DNA from: Batkoa obscura
Lineage: Eukaryota > Entomophthoromycota > Entomophthoromycetes > Entomophthorales > Batkoaceae
NCBI GenBank assembly: GCA_030770535.1
Contig: JASVEC010000064.1
Location: forward strand, 1-64,000
Direction of reading: 5' to 3'
DNA: 64,000 nucleotides
This document shows positions 33,614 to 49,649 of this stretch, piece after piece. The translations under genes were made by a program, and so were the position numbers. Position 1 is the stretch's first letter, and each line of letters starts with the position of its first letter. The notes under the pieces were generated by a model. That model made no database searches and was not told the DNA's origin. It saw nothing but the letters and a program-made list of their open reading frames with translations.

Positions 33614-34954
33614 ATGGTGCAAAGTATTTTAGTTCAAGATCAAGAACCACCTCCATTAGTTGTAGTAGAAGGTTTTTTGGGCTCTAAAGACCGATCTTAT
33701 TGGAACAACTTTCTAAAATGTCAATATAAAATAAAAGGTAATCTTGTGAGGAGGGTTCTATTTGTAAGATTGGGCTCCTTATCTTCAGTACATGATAGAT
33801 GCTGCGAATTATACTATCAACTTAAGGGCGGTACCGTTGATTTTGGTGAGGAGCATAGCTTACAAATGGGGCATAAAAGGTATGGAAGAACTTACCCAGG
33901 ACTTTATCCAAAATGGTCTGATAAATATCCTTTGCATATACTCGGTCATTCTTTAGGTGGCTTAACATGTGTTCGTTTTCAGCGTATGCTAGCTGATTGC
34001 TATTTTGATACAGCCACGAGTGAAAATTGGATTAAATCCGTCACTACTTTTTCTACTCCACATAGGGGCTCTACTTTACCGTATACAATTGGTGCTAGTG
34101 AAATAAACCCTATTGATGTCAATCCGTTCTCAGTTGGAGCTTTTCTTTACAGATTTGCATACATAATATCTTGGTTTGGGTTTCAAAATATTGACTTACA
34201 ACTAGATCATTGGGAATTATATAAATATCCATTTTGGCAATTTTTGTATAACCTTATATTTAGATTTCAATTTGATAAAGGATTTGACAATGCCGCTTCT
34301 GATCTCACTTTAAGTTTTTGTGAAAATTATAATCAAAAATATTCTAAAGAGTTCAAAAGCACTTATTATCGCTCATATTCCGCTTCCATGTCTTATAAAG
34401 TCAACCAATATTACTATCCCATTTTAAACTGGAGTAGACCATTTAGAACCATTTTATTTTCAATGATATTGGGTACTTATTCCTTTAAAGCAAAAGATAA
34501 AGTAGATGAAGAGTGGAGGGATAACGATGGGGTTATACCTGTGATATCTCAATATCACCCGAAATCATGTAAAGACCAAAATTGTATTCACTTAAAGTAT
34601 AAAAAAGCCGAAAAAATCTTATACCAACCTTTGTTTAGTCAAATTCAACCTGGTATTTGGTATACAATTGAAATTGAAGATGCTTGTCATTTCAATGTCA
34701 TTCGTTCTAAAAATAAGATATCCAAAGAACATCAGGTGCTATTAATGGATATTTGGGTGTATTTAAATCAAATCGATACAAATACTAAGATACAAAAGGT
34801 TAAAAAGATACCAAAAGAGCTTAAGGTATCCTTTAGCGCTTTTAATAATATTCATTTATTGTCCCCTTTAAACTCTGGATTAAGTCCTGCTTTCTACTCT
34901 CCTCTACTTTCACCACTTGTCAATCCTATTGTTTCGCCTATTTCTACATGCTAG
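33614..34954 (+). CDS. Alpha/beta-hydrolase, triacylglycerol-lipase-like
   Basis: Single exon, 446 residues, no signal peptide. The opening PPPLVVVEGFLG is the oxyanion-side strand-loop, the nucleophile elbow is GHSLGG at 111-116 (Ser113), FSTPHRGS follows, then WRDNDGVIPVISQ near 301 with the likely acid, and DACHFNVI near 355 with the likely His. The TPH-GS and NDG-V blocks and the order resemble the bacterial Staphylococcus/Geobacillus lipase group and its fungal relatives rather than the class-3 fungal lipases. It would hydrolyse fatty-acid esters, probably inside the cell. The last 40 residues are Ser/Pro/Leu-rich (SPLNSGLSPAFYSPLLSP) and may be disordered. Confidence 0.8.
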   Translation: MVQSILVQDQEPPPLVVVEGFLGSKDRSYWNNFLKCQYKIKGNLVRRVLFVRLGSLSSVHDRCCELYYQLKGGTVDFGEEHSLQMGHKRYGRTYPGLYPKWSDKYPLHILGHSLGGLTCVRFQRMLADCYFDTATSENWIKSVTTFSTPHRGSTLPYTIGASEINPIDVNPFSVGAFLYRFAYIISWFGFQNIDLQLDHWELYKYPFWQFLYNLIFRFQFDKGFDNAASDLTLSFCENYNQKYSKEFKSTYYRSYSASMSYKVNQYYYPILNWSRPFRTILFSMILGTYSFKAKDKVDEEWRDNDGVIPVISQYHPKSCKDQNCIHLKYKKAEKILYQPLFSQIQPGIWYTIEIEDACHFNVIRSKNKISKEHQVLLMDIWVYLNQIDTNTKIQKVKKIPKELKVSFSAFNNIHLLSPLNSGLSPAFYSPLLSPLVNPIVSPISTC

Positions 34955-35336
34955 CTTCATTTTTTGTTTTCGTTTTAGATTTTTAAATAAATTGTATTTT
35001 TAAAGTTTATTGAGTTTCAAATAAGTTCTCATACTGGTAACAATATATGTCAGATATTCTTTATAAGCGTCTTAAATTTAATGTTAAGTTACAACTTGAA
35101 TATACTACTATTAAAGGCGAGTTTTGATGTTTTAAAAGCTCAGTATAAATAAAGTTTAAAACAATCATCATTGATAATGTTTATGATATTCAATTTAGAC
35201 TATTTTTAGTTTAATATAAGGATCCAGAGCTTATAATTAAGCACTATTGTTCATATTTAAATTTTCAACTCTAAGAATTCTATTAATCCAAGTCCCCAAT
35301 ATTGGTATTATCCATTTAATGTTAAGTTCTGCTCAA
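34955..35336. other. Intergenic, nothing seen
   Basis: AT-rich 3' flank of the lipase gene. Confidence 0.5.
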
Positions 35337-35440
35337 CTATACGGAGATGAGTTTTTGGTTTCATTACTTTTTCTATCTTTCAAGCGCTATTTGAGTGGAA
35401 TAATTGCTAATAAAATTTTTAAAAAAATACATCCAATATA
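35337..35440 (-). mobile_element. MITE-like repeat, copy 14
   Basis: Reverse copy with a worn left tip; tandem with copy 15. Confidence 0.75.
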
Positions 35441-35543
35441 TGGGGCTGTTTTTTTTAGTTTCATTATTTTTCCATTTTTTAAGCGTTATTTATGTGGAAA
35501 AATTGTCAGTAAAATTCTTAAATACAAAAATACATCCCCATAT
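35437..35543 (-). mobile_element. MITE-like repeat, copy 15
   Basis: Reverse copy in the same orientation as copy 14; the join reads ACATCCA-ATATA-TGGGGCTG. Confidence 0.85.
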
Positions 35544-35915
35544 TATATTTGATCTGATATTCTATTTACTGTCAAAAGAGCTTGAGATTGAAAATATCAA
35601 AACATTTTTATAATTGAATTAGAATATTAGAATATTTTTATTTTCTACTACTTGTAAACGCCTATAAGCTCATACGATAATTTTATACATTGAACCTTTA
35701 ATTACAATACTTTCATAAATGTATTAATACTTTGAATAGCTTCAACTTCATTATAAATCCATTGTCTACAAAAGTCAGTATTAATTTATACTTAAATTAT
35801 AATTCCAAAAACAATATTATATAATATTAATCAATTTAAAATGCTACTTTCTATTAACATGAGTTATATTTATTTAACAAGAAACATATTTTAAACCTTG
35901 TCGAAACAAATGCTA
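35544..35915. other. Intergenic, nothing seen
   Basis: AT-rich 3' flank of the m-AAA protease gene. Confidence 0.5.
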
Positions 35916-36653
35916 TTAGTTTTTACTTTCGTTAGTATGATTATCCCCTTCATTTTCTTGAGATGTAGATTCTTCCATGACAAAATCTTCATACTGTGTC
36001 TTTTCCTTAAATGGCCTTTTGCCTAACAATTGTACCATATCTGAACGATTCAATACTTCTTTTTCTAATAAAAGTTGTGCCACCTTTTCAATATCTGCCT
36101 TTTTATCTGTTAACAATTTAGTAGTACGATCATAGGCTTCTTGGATTAAGTTACGAGCTTCAATGTCCATAAGTTTAGCAGTATCCTCTGAGTAAGGTTT
36201 TTGGAATTGTTGACCATCATCCCCAGAGAAAGAAATTTGACCTACTCGAGGATTCATGCCAAAGGAGCTTATTTGAGAATACGCAAGCTTGGTAACTTTT
36301 TGTAAATCATCTTGAGCTCCAGTAGTGATAGTGTTAAAGAAAATTTGTTCAGAAACTCTTCCACCTAAAGTCATACACATCCTGTCGAAAAGTTGCTCTC
36401 TTGTAAAGAGATATTGATCTTTAGGTAAATATTGAGCATAACCTAAGGCTCCAGCTCCACGTGGAATAATAGAAACTTTGAGTAATGGATCGGCATGTTG
36501 TAAATACCATCCAGAAACAGCATGACCTGCTTCATGGTAAGCAACAGTTTTCTTTTCTTCTGGTGACAAAACTTTAGTCTTCTTTTCTAAACCAGCTATA
36601 ACACGCTCAATAGCTTGCTCAAAGTGAGTTTCTTCTACTTCGTCTTTCATATG

Positions 36654-36698
<45 letters not shown>

Positions 36699-38183
36699 AG
36701 CACCAGCGAAACCTGGAGTCAAGGCAGCCATTTTTTTAGCTATCGTTTCTTTGTTAAGACTGGTAACGATAGGACGAAGATGCACTTTAAAAATGGCGCT
36801 TCTTCCAATGATATCTGGTCTATCAATTGAAATATGACGATCAAAACGACCCGGGCGCATAAGAGCTGAATCTAATACATCAGGTCTATTTGTACCTGCT
36901 AAAACTACAACGTGAGAATCAGTACCAAAACCATCCATTTCGACTAATAATTGATTAAGTGTAGTTTCTCTTTCATCATTACCACCGAAACCACTATTTT
37001 TACCAGCACGAGATTTACCAATGGCATCAATTTCATCAACGAAAATAATACATGGTGCATTTTTTTTAGCTGTAGCAAATAAATCACGAACTCTTGAGGC
37101 ACCAACACCAACGAACATTTCAACGAATTCAGATCCAGAAACACTGAGGAAGGGTACTCCGGCTTCACCAGCAGTAGCTTTAGCGAGTAAGGTTTTACCA
37201 GTTCCTGGGGGACCAGATAAGATAGCGCCTCTTGGAATTTTAGCGCCTAGTCTTTCATATGAACGTGGATCCTTTAAAAATTTAACAAACTCCATGATTT
37301 CTTCCTTGGCTTCATCCATACCAGCAACATCCTTAAATTTCATTTTAATATCTGTTTCTTGGTTAAAAAGCTTAGCTTTGGATTTTCCGATTCCAAAGAT
37401 ACCTCCCTTGGAGCCTGTCCCTGCACGACGAGTCATCCATACAAGCAACCCTGCAATAAGTAAAGTTGGTGCAAGGTTCATAAATAATCCAAACATATTG
37501 ACTTGATCTTTATAAACAACTGGGATAAATTGTTGTGGAGGTATTTCTAACTCTCTTTGAGCTTGCTCTAATTGACGTTCAAAGGCATCGATACTCCCAA
37601 TATTAAACACAATTTGTTGTGAATTACCATTTGGATCAGAGTGAAGTTTAACTTTGACCATTTTTTTATTAATTACTTGAAGACTATGAACAAGACCTTT
37701 TTCTAAGTAATTTGTGCGGAACTCTTGCCAACTAACTTCATGAACATTTGAACCGGATTTCAAATATTCATAAGCAATTAATGAAGCAATTACCATCAAA
37801 TAAGTACCTTGGGAACTACCAAATTGGTTATTGTTATTTTCGTTTGGAGATCCCTTATTGTCTTTTTGATTGCTATTTTCATTCTCTGATTTTTTGGTTT
37901 GTTTAGAACCAAAAAATTGCTCAAATCCTCTTGGAAACTGTTTAAAAATTTCATCTTCCTCTAATTTATTTTCGTCCTTTTTATCTTCTTTTTTAACTTT
38001 TTCTTTTTCTTTGTCTTTTGAATCAGAGTATTGTCTTATGATGTGTTTATTCAATGGCTTGTACTTCATCATCTGGAGATTAGCCTTTGAATTCAAGTTG
38101 TTTAAGTTTTTGGATGCTCTCAATATAGAGCTTGAGTTTAATATAGGCCCAGCCTTGGTTCTTAAAAGTGAAGCCAAAACCAT
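35916..38183 (-). CDS. AFG3: Mitochondrial m-AAA protease subunit (AFG3/YTA12 family)
   Basis: Intron-less, 755 residues. The Arg/Lys/Ser-rich start ([20 protein letters not shown]) is a mitochondrial presequence. A low-complexity Lys/Asn/Glu linker follows (about 53-125). Membrane segments lie at about 128-141 and 232-250, flanking the FtsH extracellular domain. The AAA module has Walker A GPPGTGKT at 324-331, Walker [12 protein letters not shown] at 379-389 and the SRH around [19 protein letters not shown] (432-450). The zinc-protease motif HEAGH is at 550-554. It forms hexamers in the inner membrane facing the matrix, degrading damaged membrane proteins and maturing ribosomal protein L32. 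Whether it is the Afg3 or the Yta12 type cannot be settled by eye. Confidence 0.95.
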
Positions 38184-40132
38184 ATTAAAATACCTAATTG
38201 TTTAAAATCAATAAAAGTTGCTAATAAGCTGAAGATATCATTTTATATTAATTATAAAAATTCTTACTTAGTCTAAAATTTAATATAATAAAAAATAATT
38301 TGTAATTTAATTCAAGCTTTATTTCATTTTTTACAATAATTTTGAACAGAATCGAATAAAAATTATGGTTTTAGGAGATTTTTACAGAACTTACTAGACA
38401 ATTACGTAGTAGTTGGTACAAATTTGTTTTAGGACTAAGTATTCACTAAAAATCAAAATTGAATTATTCCATGTAGAAATAAAACATCATTAATAATCGA
38501 ACGTTGTCTATAAATAATTAATATTCTTTATGTTATTTTTTTCATACATTTTCAAAGACTTGATAAAAGTATCAATTATATTATATTAGATTTCTTCATT
38601 TTTGAAGCTTTGATTCTAATAAATCATCTATTAGAAGATATTCTAAAGTACAACCACGACATAATAAACAATGAAATTGCAATTATATATTATCCTTGAA
38701 GATTTCTCAGCTTTCGATTATTTTAATAATTTATATCTGATTTCAAGATTCCTTATATTACTTAGTCAAAACTACAACTAACAGACAACCATGTAAATTT
38801 CGCAAATAAGCTACTATAGGTCAATAGATGTTTAAGTATAAACAATAGTTTATATTAATTTCTATAACATCAAATCACTGGTGACTTCTTAACGACAATT
38901 TATTTTGAACATTATAGCTCTACTCCATATTTATATCTTACTTAATTAAGTGTTAACTTCTTTTAACTAAATATGGGGTCTAATTTATTTCTCTTAAATT
39001 GTTCCTTTAAATTCTCGAAAAAAAGTTGTAAGTTGTAAGTTTAAAAATAAACAGTAGATTTAACTAATCTAAACATTCAGTCTTTTTTAAACAAATCAAC
39101 TTTTTATATTTATAAAACGAAATTTACGTGTTTAGTGGACCATCGTGAACTTTCTATAATCCTCGTGCTTAAAGGGAACGGGTATATAATCACACAAAGG
39201 TCATAACGCTATAATAATTAAATCTATTTCTTTAGCATTAGCTTGGAGTTATCATCTTGAGAGTAAGAACAGTGTTCAATATTGAGACATCTTCAACAGA
39301 TTAAACAGATTACCTAATCGATGAATCAAAACATATTTAAAAGTATTTAAGGTAAATAAAAAATCCTAGATACCTTTATTCTACTAGTGAGATAGAATAA
39401 AGATTTAATAATAATTAGTATTTGGTATAGATAGTTAGAGACAAATTAAATGAAGTAATTTTACATAAGTAGATAAAAATTTCTAATATAAATTATCATC
39501 CTGATTTTCAAAGTTTTTTATAAAAAATACAATGAAAATGTGCCCAATAAAATATAAAATAAAATAATACAATACAATACAATACAATATTATAACATTT
39601 GTTGAAAAAACATTAAGTAACTTATCAATAAGATCATAAATATAAACCACATTTAAAGGTTATTTTTATTTAATGAAGATATTATTAATTCTTGCTCAGT
39701 ATTCAATTATTATAAAATTATAATAAAGCTAACTGGCTACTGTTTGAAACTTTTGAGTATTATGTTAAAAATAAAACTAACAATAAACGATACACCTTAT
39801 ATCATGAAAAAATAAAGTAAAATGCGAGATTACTAAACTAGGCACTATAAGGTATATTTAACTGCTTAGAATCTTGATATTTTATTTATTTATTAAAGTA
39901 ACAAAAGAATGGATGTAAATTTGTAAAACTTTTTATTCCATATTTCATCCCTTATCCATGATACATTAAGATTGGTGTACAAAAAGGGTTATAACTTATA
40001 AGCTTGATTGTATTAGAAACTTTGTCTAACTATCTTCATTTGAATGAGGGTACAAGAACTGATCCAATTCAATCAAAAGTGAGATAAAACATAGTTAATA
40101 AAAGTGTGTAAAGCAGTACTTCAAATTGGAAA
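38184..40132. other. 2-kb gene-free stretch
   Basis: No gene, repeat copy or RNA could be supported. It contains a short (ATACA)n run near 39566-39590. Confidence 0.5.
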
Positions 40133-40140
40133 TATAAAAA
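40133..40140 (+). promoter_or_regulatory. Probable TATA box of the small secreted protein gene
   Basis: TATAAAAA lies 58 bp before the ATG at 40191, matching the spacing at the oxidoreductase and lipase genes. Confidence 0.5.
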
Positions 40141-40190
40141 GATAATAGAAACCCCTTTAAGAAAATAAAAAAGCATTTTTGAAGAGAACC

Positions 40191-40640
40191 ATGAAATTCA
40201 TTACTTTAGTCTCTGCATCTTTTCTCTCCATTATTGTTCAACAATGCTCTGGCGCTTACTACAACCAAGAGTTGTCTAATTACAAAGATTTTGTGGATCG
40301 GAAACTTAACAAAAATGAATATAACAAAATTGTGAGTCCCAATACTGCAGCAAGCGGGAAACACTCTCAGCCAGAAGAAACTGGGAACCTTAATGAACAA
40401 AAAGACATAGTATATAACGATAAATTCATTCGTAGAGGTAGCGGAATTCCGTTCGGTGGCTATATTCCAGATGAGCTCCTTGAAGCTTATCCTGAATTAA
40501 TTGAATATCTTAAAGAACAAGACGGAGCGTCATATGATGATAAATTGGTTCGAAGAGATAGTGGGATTCCGTATGTCGACTATTTTTCAGATAAATATTT
40601 TGAAACTCATCCAGAGGCGTTGACAAAGGTTCGGTCTTAG
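40191..40640 (+). CDS. Small secreted protein with two dibasic-flanked repeats
   Basis: 149 residues in one exon from the ATG at 40191 (the frame is open further back but has no earlier ATG). Residues 1-21 are a signal peptide (MKFITLVSASFLSIIVQQCS, cut near SGA). After a polar spacer come two repeats, about 40 and 36 residues, each with Y-[ND]-D-K-[FL]-[IV]-R-R-x-S-G-I-P (codons 40410-40529 and 40530-40637). Each repeat has an RR pair just before SGIP, a plausible site for Kex2-type cleavage. That layout, signal peptide plus spacer plus repeats behind dibasic sites, is shared by fungal Kex2-processed repeat proteins such as pheromone precursors. No homologue is recognised; function unknown. 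Confidence 0.6.
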   Translation: MKFITLVSASFLSIIVQQCSGAYYNQELSNYKDFVDRKLNKNEYNKIVSPNTAASGKHSQPEETGNLNEQKDIVYNDKFIRRGSGIPFGGYIPDELLEAYPELIEYLKEQDGASYDDKLVRRDSGIPYVDYFSDKYFETHPEALTKVRS

Positions 40641-41310
40641 ACAATTTCTGCTGATTCAAAATTTACATATTTAAGAGACTAATTTTTTGATAATAAAGTT
40701 ATTGGCTTTTTTATTTAAATCAAGTCAGAAATTTAAAAATTATATGGGTAAATAACTATGGTAGCTTTTGTATTAGTAGTTTTATCATGTTTGATTATTT
40801 TTGTATTATTTAAAGCATTATTTGAAAAGGAACACATTATTTTTGTAAATAACTTATGGAACTTAAATAACATCGCCTATATTATTAAGCTTAATATGTT
40901 AAACAAAATTATCAAATATTTTAACAATTATTAAATTGTTTTTTTCAATCTTGTAAATAATAAAAATGTAGTTTGAATGTAGCAAAGCTTAATCCAAAAT
41001 TTAATTCAAAATTTTCGTTTAGCATATTAATACAGACTGTTATTTTATAATTGTTTAACATGACTGTATTTCATACAAATAAAAGTTTGGTATCAATTAT
41101 TTCGTGTCTCTCAAACAACAATAAGCACAAGCATACAATTTAAATACGTAGTATAGCTTAATTTTGAACTATACTACTGGCTAATCCAACTCTAAAAAGT
41201 ATACATTAAATAATAATTACCCTAAAAAACTTTACTAAATATATTAAAATAATTTTATTATTCTGAAAACGATTAAATTGAACCTAAAGCCTCTTTGGAC
41301 CTTCTAGATA
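40641..41310. other. Intergenic, nothing seen
   Basis: Convergent 3' ends of the secreted-protein and ABC-transporter genes; AT-rich, no feature recognised. Confidence 0.5.
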
Positions 41311-46132
<4,822 letters not shown>

Positions 46133-47832
46133 ATTATTCTTTTTATTCAAATACTAAGTGTATGATAGGTAATTATCTATTCGATTTAAACAAAACTATT
46201 TCATTGCTTGTTATCTTTTATAGCTTATTTATTTAATTTTGGTGCGTAATCTAAGTTTAAAAACTATTGGCTATTTTCAAAATTGCGAAAACGATTAGTA
46301 ATCGCTAATTGTAACTTAATCATAGTTTACTAAATTTAGTAGTTATTACTCCTTATTTCTTCAAACTGATTTAATAGCATTAATATTTAATTCCGACTTC
46401 CTTACCACAGTTAATTGAATTATCGATTATTCAAGGCTTCTTCACAAAGATTGCTATTTCATTTTTAGCCCATATTAGTCGATTTTAAAAGTATTAATAC
46501 AGTTCAGAACTCTAAACATTCAATATTGTACAATATTATCTATTGAAAATAAAACTAATCCTATATCGCTAATTTTTATTAGCTTTAATAAGTCTAACTT
46601 TTTAATATTTGTTTAATTAGATTAAATAAATGATGTGTCAATTTATGTAGACGAAAAATTATCTTAATAAAATATAGGATAGTGGTAAACAATAGTTTAT
46701 CTAGCATAAAAAATCCAGCAAGCTAATTTAAGTTTATTAGCTAATATTCCAAAATTTCATTATTCTACAAAAATTTAATGTCCCGAGGATTATTTCGGTA
46801 CAACTTTTACACATGAATTTACTAGTAGATTTGCTTTGGTACATTTTATGTTGCAAATTTCCCACACCTATTGTACCATTTACTCAATAAACTAACAAAT
46901 AAAATTTACTAATTTCATTAATATGAGAATTATAAATACTGCCATATAAAGCACTATTGCTTTATATATTTAAAGTTGCAATCAATTTATCCCATAAAAT
47001 CATTATCACACAAAACATACTTCCCTTTTGTGAACAATATGTTGCTCTTTTGCGCCTAAATTTTTACTTTAACTAACTCACAGTCTCTTATTGTTTCATA
47101 TATATACTACTATGTTTTATATACAGTATTGTATATAGTATCTATATAAAACTTTTACTATTTTAATTAAATGTTGAATAGCATACAGGAATGTTTTCTA
47201 TTAAATTTCCTGATCACGTCAAGCTTTAAATATAAAAAAACAGCTAAAACCTTAAGCAAATAAGGTATGTATTTATTGATTTATTGTTTAAAAAAAATTA
47301 TATATATTTACAAGCGAAAGGATGTAATATAAAATATTTCAGTGTATTATCTTTTGTTTTAAAATTCTAAGTTACTACCAAAAGGCTTACATAATTATAG
47401 AAAAGCCAGTCCTAACCTATTTATATTATAATAAATTTAAATCCTAAAATAAATTAAAAATCATAATAAATAATAGCTATAAAAGTTATAAAGACTTCTT
47501 ATCTAATAGTTTATTTGATTATTTTTATTTTTTAAAGCAAATAATATAATTAAAATTTATCTTTAATAACTTTTTTTACTAAAAACGTTTACGCCTATAC
47601 TATTATTAAGTAAAAAAGTGTAGCTAAATACTCAGTAATTTATCTATAATTAAAAATTAAATACGTTATAATAGTAATTATAGTTAAGATTTTACTTTGA
47701 ATCTGTACTTTTAAATAGTAATAATAGTAACAAATTAGAAAAAGCTGATTGATCTAAATTTAATTCATACCATATTAAACTTTTCAAAATTTATTCATAA
47801 TATTAAAAGCTAACTCTTATATAAATTAAAAT
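46133..47832. other. 1.7-kb gene-free stretch with a palindrome
   Basis: No gene is seen. A perfect 10-bp inverted repeat, GTTTTATATA / TATATAAAAC, at 47114-47152 encloses a 19-bp loop that itself can pair (ATAC/GTAT). In DNA this AT-rich it may mean nothing. Confidence 0.45.
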
Positions 47833-47937
47833 ATATGGTGATGTTTTTTTTGGCTTCACTTTTTTCATCTTTCAAGCACTATTTGAGTAGAAAAATTGTT
47901 AGTAAAATTCTTAAATACAAAAATACTTCATCCCCTT
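47833..47937 (-). mobile_element. MITE-like repeat, copy 16
   Basis: Reverse copy; right tip altered to TACTTCATCCCC. Confidence 0.8.
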
Positions 47938-48041
47938 TCAAGCACTATAGTATTGTTAGCTTAAATACACTTAACTTAATAACTTAACTACTATAAAGAT
48001 TCAGTAAAAAAAATAGTGACAATAAACACCTATCAAATAAT

Positions 48042-48143
48042 TATGAGAATGTATTTTGTTTAAGAATTTTACTAACAATCTTTCCATCCAAATAGCGCTT
48101 AAAAAATAGAAAAATAACGGAATCAAAAAAAACATCCCCATAT
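48042..48143 (+). mobile_element. MITE-like repeat, copy 17
   Basis: Forward copy, left tip TATGAGAATG, right tip ACATCCCCATA. Confidence 0.8.
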
Positions 48144-48273
48144 ATCAAATAAAAGCAAAAAAATGATATGATAAATATTTTGATAATTTAAGATAAAGCA
48201 GTAGCTAAGTTGATATTTTTAATATATACCAAGTAATTTTAAGAATACAGCAAGAATAATAGATTTGTATAAT

Positions 48274-48377
48274 GTATGGGGATATATTTTTGTTTGATAA
48301 CTTTATTAATGATTTTTCTGCTTAAATAGTACTTAAAAATAGATCAATTGATGATACCAAAAAACATATACTCATAT
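48274..48377 (+). mobile_element. MITE-like repeat, copy 18
   Basis: Forward copy, internally diverged; tips TATGGGGATAT and CATATACTCATA. Confidence 0.75.
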
Positions 48378-48439
48378 GTAGTGGGCTGTTTAATTAATTT
48401 AATATCTAAAAAGCTTATAAAAATTAATATACAGGGAAA

Positions 48440-49530
48440 TATAGGGAGCTGTTTTTAGTCTCAAAAGTTTTTATATTATGAATTTAAAAAAAAATAGTAA
48501 TTTAAATACTAATCTTGATTTTCTTGTCAACCATTATAGAAAAAATATAGTTAATAGACATTTTGAGAATTTTTTATAATAGGAAAATAGTTCTGGATCA
48601 TTAAGTAAATTTAAAAGTATTAATTAATCAATTTTAAAATTTGAGATTTTTACTTAAAATGTAATAAAATTAATAACTCAATTACTAATAACAATAAAAC
48701 GGATATAGTTTTTAAAAAGTATAAAAAACAAAAACATATAAAAAACAAAAACACAAAGTATTAAAAAGTATTACATTTTATTAGACATAATGACAAATTA
48801 CACTATTAACCAGTATCTAATGAATTAAATAAGAGTGACATAATTCTAATTAAAGTTACAGAGCCTATAGAAAATAGAGAAATTAAAAGATTAGCCTTAG
48901 TTTATTTTATAAAAATAACAGAAAGTTTAAAAGTTTCAATATTTACTAAGCAAATACGTAGTTTACTAAATGATAAAAACTAATTACTAAATATTAAGCT
49001 ATTAATAACTTGAATAATATAAGTTAATAAATAATTAAAAAGCAAATACCCATAATAATGAATAAAACCTATTTTTATATTGCTTGTATTATATAAGGAT
49101 GGTTAATCGTAGTCTCGGGACTAGTCACTCCCTCCCATACAGCTATTTATTAACTTAGTGATATATTAATAATGCAATTATAACATTAAAATAATTTATT
49201 TAATAGAAAATCTGCAATGTTAGCTACAGAGTAGTCAGTAATAAATACTTCTTAATAAAGTTTATAGGGATATGTATTTATCCACATACCACGATTTTAA
49301 CTAATATCAATATATAAGTTATATTAGTAAAATTCTCGCTAATCTGGAGATTTCTGTTAAACTTAATAGAAATCCTGGTAACTTATAATAAAATAGTTTA
49401 GAACTGTATTGAGTACTTGCTTTTTAATAAAAAAAATTATTTTATAGAATTTTAAGCAAAGCTTATAAAATATATTTAAAAATTGGATAAAAAATGAAAC
49501 CAATTCGGATATCTGTATATGTTTTTAGTA
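48440..49530 (+). repeat. Unclassified dispersed repeat, copy 2 (decayed)
   Basis: Partner of 8530-10008. The two run parallel from about 48480 through a coding-like stretch (HNDK..., near 48785-48980) and the conserved right part (ACAGCTATTT near 49140 to AAATGAAACCAATT near 49492). About 400 bp of the middle of copy 1 is absent. Like copy 1 it sits next to MITE-like copies. Class unknown. Confidence 0.5.
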
Positions 49531-49649
49531 GATGGAGAAACGTTCTCCAGTGCAAGGTAATGTATAAAACAATATCAAGTAATTGATATTGAAAATTTAC
49601 TAGAGAAAATTTCATTGTCAAAGAACAGTTAATCTATGTAATTTATATA

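Noticed and set aside
36944-38205. Several frames opposite or overlapping the m-AAA protease
   Set aside because: Shadow frames of a well-supported gene on the other reading.
40179-40190. Earlier TTG start for the small secreted protein
   Set aside because: The ATG at 40191 gives a better signal peptide and the 58-bp TATA spacing seen at two other genes.
47114-47152. AT-rich palindrome, considered as a terminator or replication origin
   Set aside because: A 10-bp stem of A/T is expected by chance in DNA of this composition; no associated gene or element.
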